Shown: positions 59,117-64,000 of the stretch, piece after piece
Position numbering within the stretch: position 1 is the stretch's first letter
How the letters are laid out: every line of letters starts with the position of its first letter
The notes under the pieces: generated by a model
Told to the model about the DNA's origin: nothing
The model's database searches: none
Seen by the model: only the letters and a program-made list of their open reading frames with translations
From: Owenia fusiformis
Lineage: Eukaryota > Annelida > Polychaeta > Sabellida > Oweniidae
NCBI GenBank assembly: GCA_903813345.2
Contig: CAIIXF020000011.1
Coordinates: 33,970,166 to 34,034,165, forward strand
Direction of reading: 5' to 3'
DNA: 64,000 bases
Made by a program: the position numbers and the translations under genes

Positions 59117-59969
59117 AAGAAACGTTTGTTAGCATAATGTTCAAAAATACAATTTGCTCTGTATATTTGGTCTATCATAAATGTATAGTAAATGATTAAA
59201 ATGAATTCAATCAATCAGATCAGGATTCAGGTTTGTAAGTCCAATTATCTGATTATTAATGGTCAGAAAATAATCATTTTTTATAAGTTTGTTTTTCAAA
59301 CACAGTATTTTATGCATATATGCATGTATATAACAAGATTGATAAGTGTCATTGCCATTTGAGCTTATAAGTTTGATTTATATGTTTTGAAATAAAAGAA
59401 AAAAATAGATAATCATTTATTGAATTGCAGACATATTAAACTGTAAACAAAGTCAACATTTCACCCGGAGTATATTCATGAACATTGCCCCTGGTAATAC
59501 GTGTAATGTGAGATGTCATAACGGTGGACCGTTCGAGACATGTGAGCTCCTTGTGTTTATTCATTTGAGAATTAAAGAAGAGTCTCAAAGTGGATTTAAA
59601 TAAAGTGAGTAGCGTTGGAGCAAATATGTTACCTTTATTTCTTTATATTATTTGTATATTATTGGACAGCATATTTGTGTTTATAGATTGTTGACAGGTA
59701 GAAATGATACGGATCATATATCTGAGTGTTTTGCTACTTGGATTTCTTTAACATAAAACAAATGGAAATGGTATGCTCTGATTATGATTTTAAATAGTGA
59801 TAAATATAAAAATGACCTTAATAAGTAATTCAAGACAATTAATTTATCAGAGTAAACAATATACATAAATAAATTGTTCTGTTGTCCTTTGCAGATCAAT
59901 TTAATTTACATATTATTCATATTATTTAAAAGTCTGACATTGAGACTCATAGCAATGAGAATACATGTA
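59117..59969. other. Unrecognised non-coding sequence
   Basis: AT-rich, no coiled-coil exon of CEP290 on the minus strand and no repeat recognised. Confidence 0.45.
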
Positions 59970-61071
59970 CAGGGTGGTCCAAAAAAATTGGAACATTTGT
60001 TAATTGAATGCAAAACCTTTATTTTTCTTCTAAAATGTACCAAACTTTTACTGAGCATAGCTCAGTCACTTATTTATCTGATGTAAAGTGTATAGGTGAA
60101 AACCACAAAGTTAATGCATTAAACTAGTCGATATTTGATATGACCCCTCTTCTCCTGACTTACAAGTTGAAACCTGGGGCTCAGATTTGTAAATATTCAA
60201 TTAGTTTGCTGTTTGTTTGTTTTGTCCAATCCATCTTAATTAAAAATTTCAACTTGATCAAACTTCCTATTTGTTTGCCTTGGAAGATCAAACCTAGTAA
60301 CATATTCAACATTTTTTACCCAAATTCATGAGTATCAAGCATATTTTGATGTCTATTTTTGGGTGTATTACTGATTGAATATTCTCCAGAAAGAGGCCAG
60401 GGCAGTCTGATTTGACTGGTCAATGAAGCCCCCTCCCCTTTATTGTTCTGATATAAATAATATTCATTGGAAATATCAATATATCTATCAATATCATAGA
60501 GAGAACACAAATGATATATTATATATATATATATATTATACACTGTATATGTGCTTAGTGTTGGTTTTTAATGTGAATAACTAGTCAGTTTTGCCTTTAC
60601 TGAAAAGTGGGAACAATTCTTTTGTCACTTGAGTCGCTGTGAGGGTTATGCAATCGCTCACCTCTGACATGTTCCTTCTTCCCTACTCTAAAATGAAAAT
60701 GATCATTTTGGGTATTGTTTAAGTTTAAGTTAACACAATATTTTTCTGGCAAACCCCAGATGTAAATACCCTGTGTCAACTGAATATGATTTTATAAAAT
60801 ATTTATAGCAATTAACATGTGCATTAAAGCTTTGAAATAAATAATACTTGAAAAAATAGCAGCGGAATTGACAAGTGTATATTTAAGAAAAGGGGGTACT
60901 ATCAAACATTGACTAGTTTAATGCATTAACTTTGTGGTTTTCACCTATAAACTTTACATCAGATAAATAAGTGATTGAACTATGCTCAGTAAAAGTTTGG
61001 TACATTTTAGAAGAAAAATAAAGGTTTTGCTTTCAATTAACAAATGTTCCAATTTTTTTTGGACCACCCTG
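59970..61071. mobile_element. Mariner-type MITE, 1,102 bp, long inverted ends, TA target site
   Basis: The left CAGGGTGGTCCAAAAAAATT GGAACATTTGTTAATTG and the right inverse match for about 170 bp with few changes. The shared arms contain GTGAAAACCACAAAGTTAAT and GCATTAAACTAGTC. Flanked by TA at 59968-59969 and 61072-61073. The unique centre (~750 bp) includes an AT microsatellite at 60518-60540 and no transposase. Confidence 0.85.
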
Positions 61072-61073
61072 TA

Positions 61074-63689
61074 TATATTCACCTTTGTTATTTCAGATGG
61101 GCTTTCTCTAAACCTTTTACATTGGCATTCCATGACCATAAAAGTACTTGCCATCATTGCCCTTGACCTTTGACCCCATTTTCATATTTGCATTTTCAAT
61201 CAAAAGGTCAATCACAACAGACTTACTTTTTTTCTTTTACTCCTTGAAGAAAGCCATTTGTCTTTTTTTGCTATTTTAACCATTTTACAATAAATGGTGT
61301 ATAATTTCATTTTGATGAAAACAGCGAACACAGACCTCTTATACAAAATTCTAATATATTATTAAGTAAATAAAAAAAACTTATCAAAGTTGGAGCCATT
61401 TTAGTGACACATTATAATAAGATCTACAGACCATGTTCACAAAAACAGCTCTTATTCAATTATTGGTTTTTCAGTCACCCTAAAATACAGGATACCATAA
61501 TTGTGCTGTTCACATGTGGTGCCACCTATCCACAACGCTATCTATGAATGACATTCATGATGGCTTACTATCCAGCTAGTAAGTTTGGATATGTTTATTC
61601 AAAGAAAGAAATATTATCATACCAATTTTCTGTCCCCTTAGTTTTATGCAGTAAAATTACTAAAATCATGAGATTATGCCAATATGTACAGTATGTGAAG
61701 ATTAATCTGACTTGGTGTTGAGTAATGAACTAACCAAAAAGGATTAACAAAAATACATCCTGTTCGTAATTTTTGCGTAAACATTTTCTCATTTGATTAT
61801 TTCTTAATATATTGGCAAATGACGCCCATGCAGAAAGTTATTCTTTTACAAAAGTTATAACTACTAAAGTAGATAAAAGGGTATTTAGTATTAATATTGT
61901 ATTACTTTAAATTCTTTATATCAACAGAAACAATATTAAAAAACAAAAAACACAAAGTGTGCTTATTTGCAAATATATAAAATTCAGAAATCAATTATTC
62001 ACAATGTTTATTGTCATATCAATATAGAGTAAATAAAAAATAAAATGGGATAGTATAAAGTGCATGTGGCAAAACAAGCACTGGAGCAAACTAAGGACAA
62101 GATTTCAAGGTAAGATACCTTTAGATGATTTATTTCAAATACAATGTATCTTATTTTCTTACAATGTTGTTTCCAGAGATGACAATGAATTTGATGAATA
62201 AAAAAGTATTTCTCAAACTCCAATTCTTGCAAAAGTTTTAAAGTATTTTAGACGATTGGTTGTGAAATCATCTGTGTGTTCTAAATATAGCAATTAAATT
62301 CAACAAAATCATGATATTTAATTTTGAAAAAAGGATCATTTTTTCTTCTACAAGTATTTCTTGAAGTAATTCTTTTAATTTTTCAAAACCAATGTGTTCT
62401 TAGTTTGAAGTCATCAAAACAATTCTCATTTCAGTTTTGTCAATACTGGTCATAATTTTATCTATTTATTTATTTAATCATTTATATGATCTAAGGTTTC
62501 AAGCAAGAGCTTTGATGAATTTTTCTAAATATGGTGGAAAAAATATGATCTGACTGATTCAATCATAGTTTATTTACCATATGTCTATATTATTTCTTAT
62601 TATACAAAATGCTTAACACTAATGATATTTGTTTTAATGGAATACTTTGTCCAAAATAAAAGCAAAACTTTTCAGTTCCCTAAATCACCAATTCTAAATC
62701 ACAGGTTCACTAAAATTTGAATATTGGGAAAGTATTAAGAGAGATTGAAAGAAGGGTATTAAGACCCCAAACAATCATCAAGTCCTAGAAACAGCCCCGG
62801 GGAAACAGCAAAAATCATTGGAAACTAAGCTATATCTCTAATTTTTGAGTTAACAAAAACATGTAATGAAATTTAACTTAAACTATTGAATTGTGGTATC
62901 ACATAATAAACCAATGACACTATTAAAAAGAATGTGAGTGCAATTTTTAATAAATAAATATTTCTTATATTTTCCGGTGGTATATTTCATGACTCAGGAA
63001 CATCAATTGATTTTGATTACCACAATTGTTTTAAGAATACTCATCCACTGTAAATCAAACCACGAATAGTACAAAGGCTGAGTGAATAGAATGACATGTT
63101 TAATTGTTTGCTTTGCTGTATTGGTAAGGAAACGTGCCCATGACGTCATAAACTGTTCAAATTAAAACCAATCAGTGAGGTCTAGATTATTTGTTTCATA
63201 GTTGTTACTGGAGCGATACATGTCTTACGTCACGCATGATTGCGTAATATTCTTAAGCAACAAGCAAAAACAAATTTCCAAAATATGACATCGTTAAACA
63301 TCCGGGTTTTGTTTTGTCATCCGGGAAATGTTCAGATGAGTGAAATGTGAAACATAGAAGCAAAAAAGAAATCTACGATTTTCTGTTTTTCTTGTTAAAA
63401 ATATGTGTCATGACTGTGTTTTAAGCCACGTAGGGGGACTTATTGAGCTTAAGTATTTGAAGTAGAAGTCTCAAATCTCCAATGGTGAATCAGACTTTGG
63501 GTATCAGACAACCATTCAAAAGTAACTAAAACCATTTTTGCTACTTAAATACATCTTAAAGTGTCACTTACATCATATTAAATAGCTGGAATGTAGTTTG
63601 AGTGTTAAGAAAGAATTTCTTTGTTTACCCTGTTTTCAAGATGACAAACTCACTTATTTTGCATGATGAGCTTTCAGTGACCTAGATCT
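61074..63689. other. Unrecognised region, expected to be CEP290 5' intron or upstream flank
   Basis: No minus-strand frame resembling the missing CEP290 N terminus was found. A stretch at 63120-63330 has a TGACGTCA, an ACCAATCAG and CCGGGAAAT-type words, which could be promoter-like but equally belong to a MITE. Nothing else recognised. Confidence 0.4.
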
Positions 63690-64000
63690 GTAAGAGTATT
63701 CATTCCAAAGGCCTACAATTTTCAGAGAACCAGTAATATCCTCTGTAAATGAATACCAATACCTAGGTTTGTATTTAGATGAGCACCTTACTTTTAAAAA
63801 GGCAATTGAAACATTAGCAGCCTCTGCTAGCAGAGCTCTTGGAGTCATTATTGCTAAATTTTACCATAAGGGAGGTTTTACCTTTGATGTTTTCACAAAA
63901 CTTTATAATTCACTTGTTTTACCAATTATGACATATGGATCTGGTATTTGGGGAGATAAACCACGTGGACTGCTAAATAATGTTCAAAATAAGGTAGCCC
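63690..64000 (+). pseudogene. Non-LTR retrotransposon ORF2 segment running off the right edge
   Basis: A plus-strand frame starting after a TAA at about 63692 reads EYQYLGLYLDEHLTFKKAI, ASRALGVIIAKFYHKGGFTF, FTKLYNSLVLPIMTYGSGIW and continues to the last base. This is the thumb region following RT in LINE ORF2 (YLGxxLD...Y.s.v.pi..Yg..iWg). The 5' side is truncated or mutated here; the 3' side may continue outside the window, so I cannot say whether it is intact. It lies in the region expected to be the first large CEP290 intron or upstream flank. Confidence 0.8.

Noticed and set aside
60597-60779. Splice-like minus-strand mini-exon near 60660 (TTTTAG ... GTGAGC)
   Set aside because: Lies within the unique centre of a mariner MITE and does not match the missing CEP290 N terminus.
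63120-63330. CRE (TGACGTCA), CCAAT and ETS-like words suggesting the CEP290 promoter
   Set aside because: Coding exons for the N terminus are not between it and the first placed exon, and TGACGTCA also occurs in MITE loops near 12870 and 13250, so chance or a MITE is as likely.

Overview
This is a eukaryotic window. It is AT-rich and intron-dense, with GT..AG introns and many non-LTR and DNA-transposon relics. It fits a marine invertebrate (lophotrochozoan or invertebrate deuterostome); I cannot name the species. The proteins match vertebrate homologues almost exon by exon, and the tandem-core mobile elements recall the pearl-type elements known from bivalves, which is only a hint.

The backbone is one minus-strand gene, CEP290 (ciliary transition-zone coiled-coil protein). 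I could place 46 coding exons between 58902 and 4460. They join in phase into 2,344 codons plus a stop and correspond to about human residue 145 through the C terminus. The N-terminal ~145 residues are not found up to 64000 and presumably lie beyond the right edge.

Two unrelated plus-strand genes sit inside CEP290 introns. A two-exon carbohydrate sulfotransferase (20255-22013) lies in intron 28. A seven-exon 2-oxoglutarate/Fe(II) oxygenase (32546-46025) lies in the ~19.6 kb intron 22. The oxygenase's own first intron carries a 5.4 kb hAT-like element, nested inside another terminal-inverted-repeat element.

The rest is mostly repeats. There are two related families of pearl/Helentron-like elements with tandem ~140 bp cores (16.6-18.7, 27.2-31.8, 43.8-45.3 kb and many short copies). 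There are minisatellites with 20, 22, 27, 31, 36, 41, 49 and 91 bp units. There are Tc1/mariner-like, PIF/Harbinger-like, hAT-like and Spy-like non-autonomous elements, palindromic MITEs, and three non-LTR retrotransposon fragments (11.87, 33.0 and 63.7 kb).

The left 4.4 kb, beyond the CEP290 stop codon, holds only repeats and one weak candidate first exon of another minus-strand gene. No tRNA, rRNA or CRISPR was seen. Exon limits come from reading splice signals by eye plus phase and homology recalled from memory; no alignment program was run.
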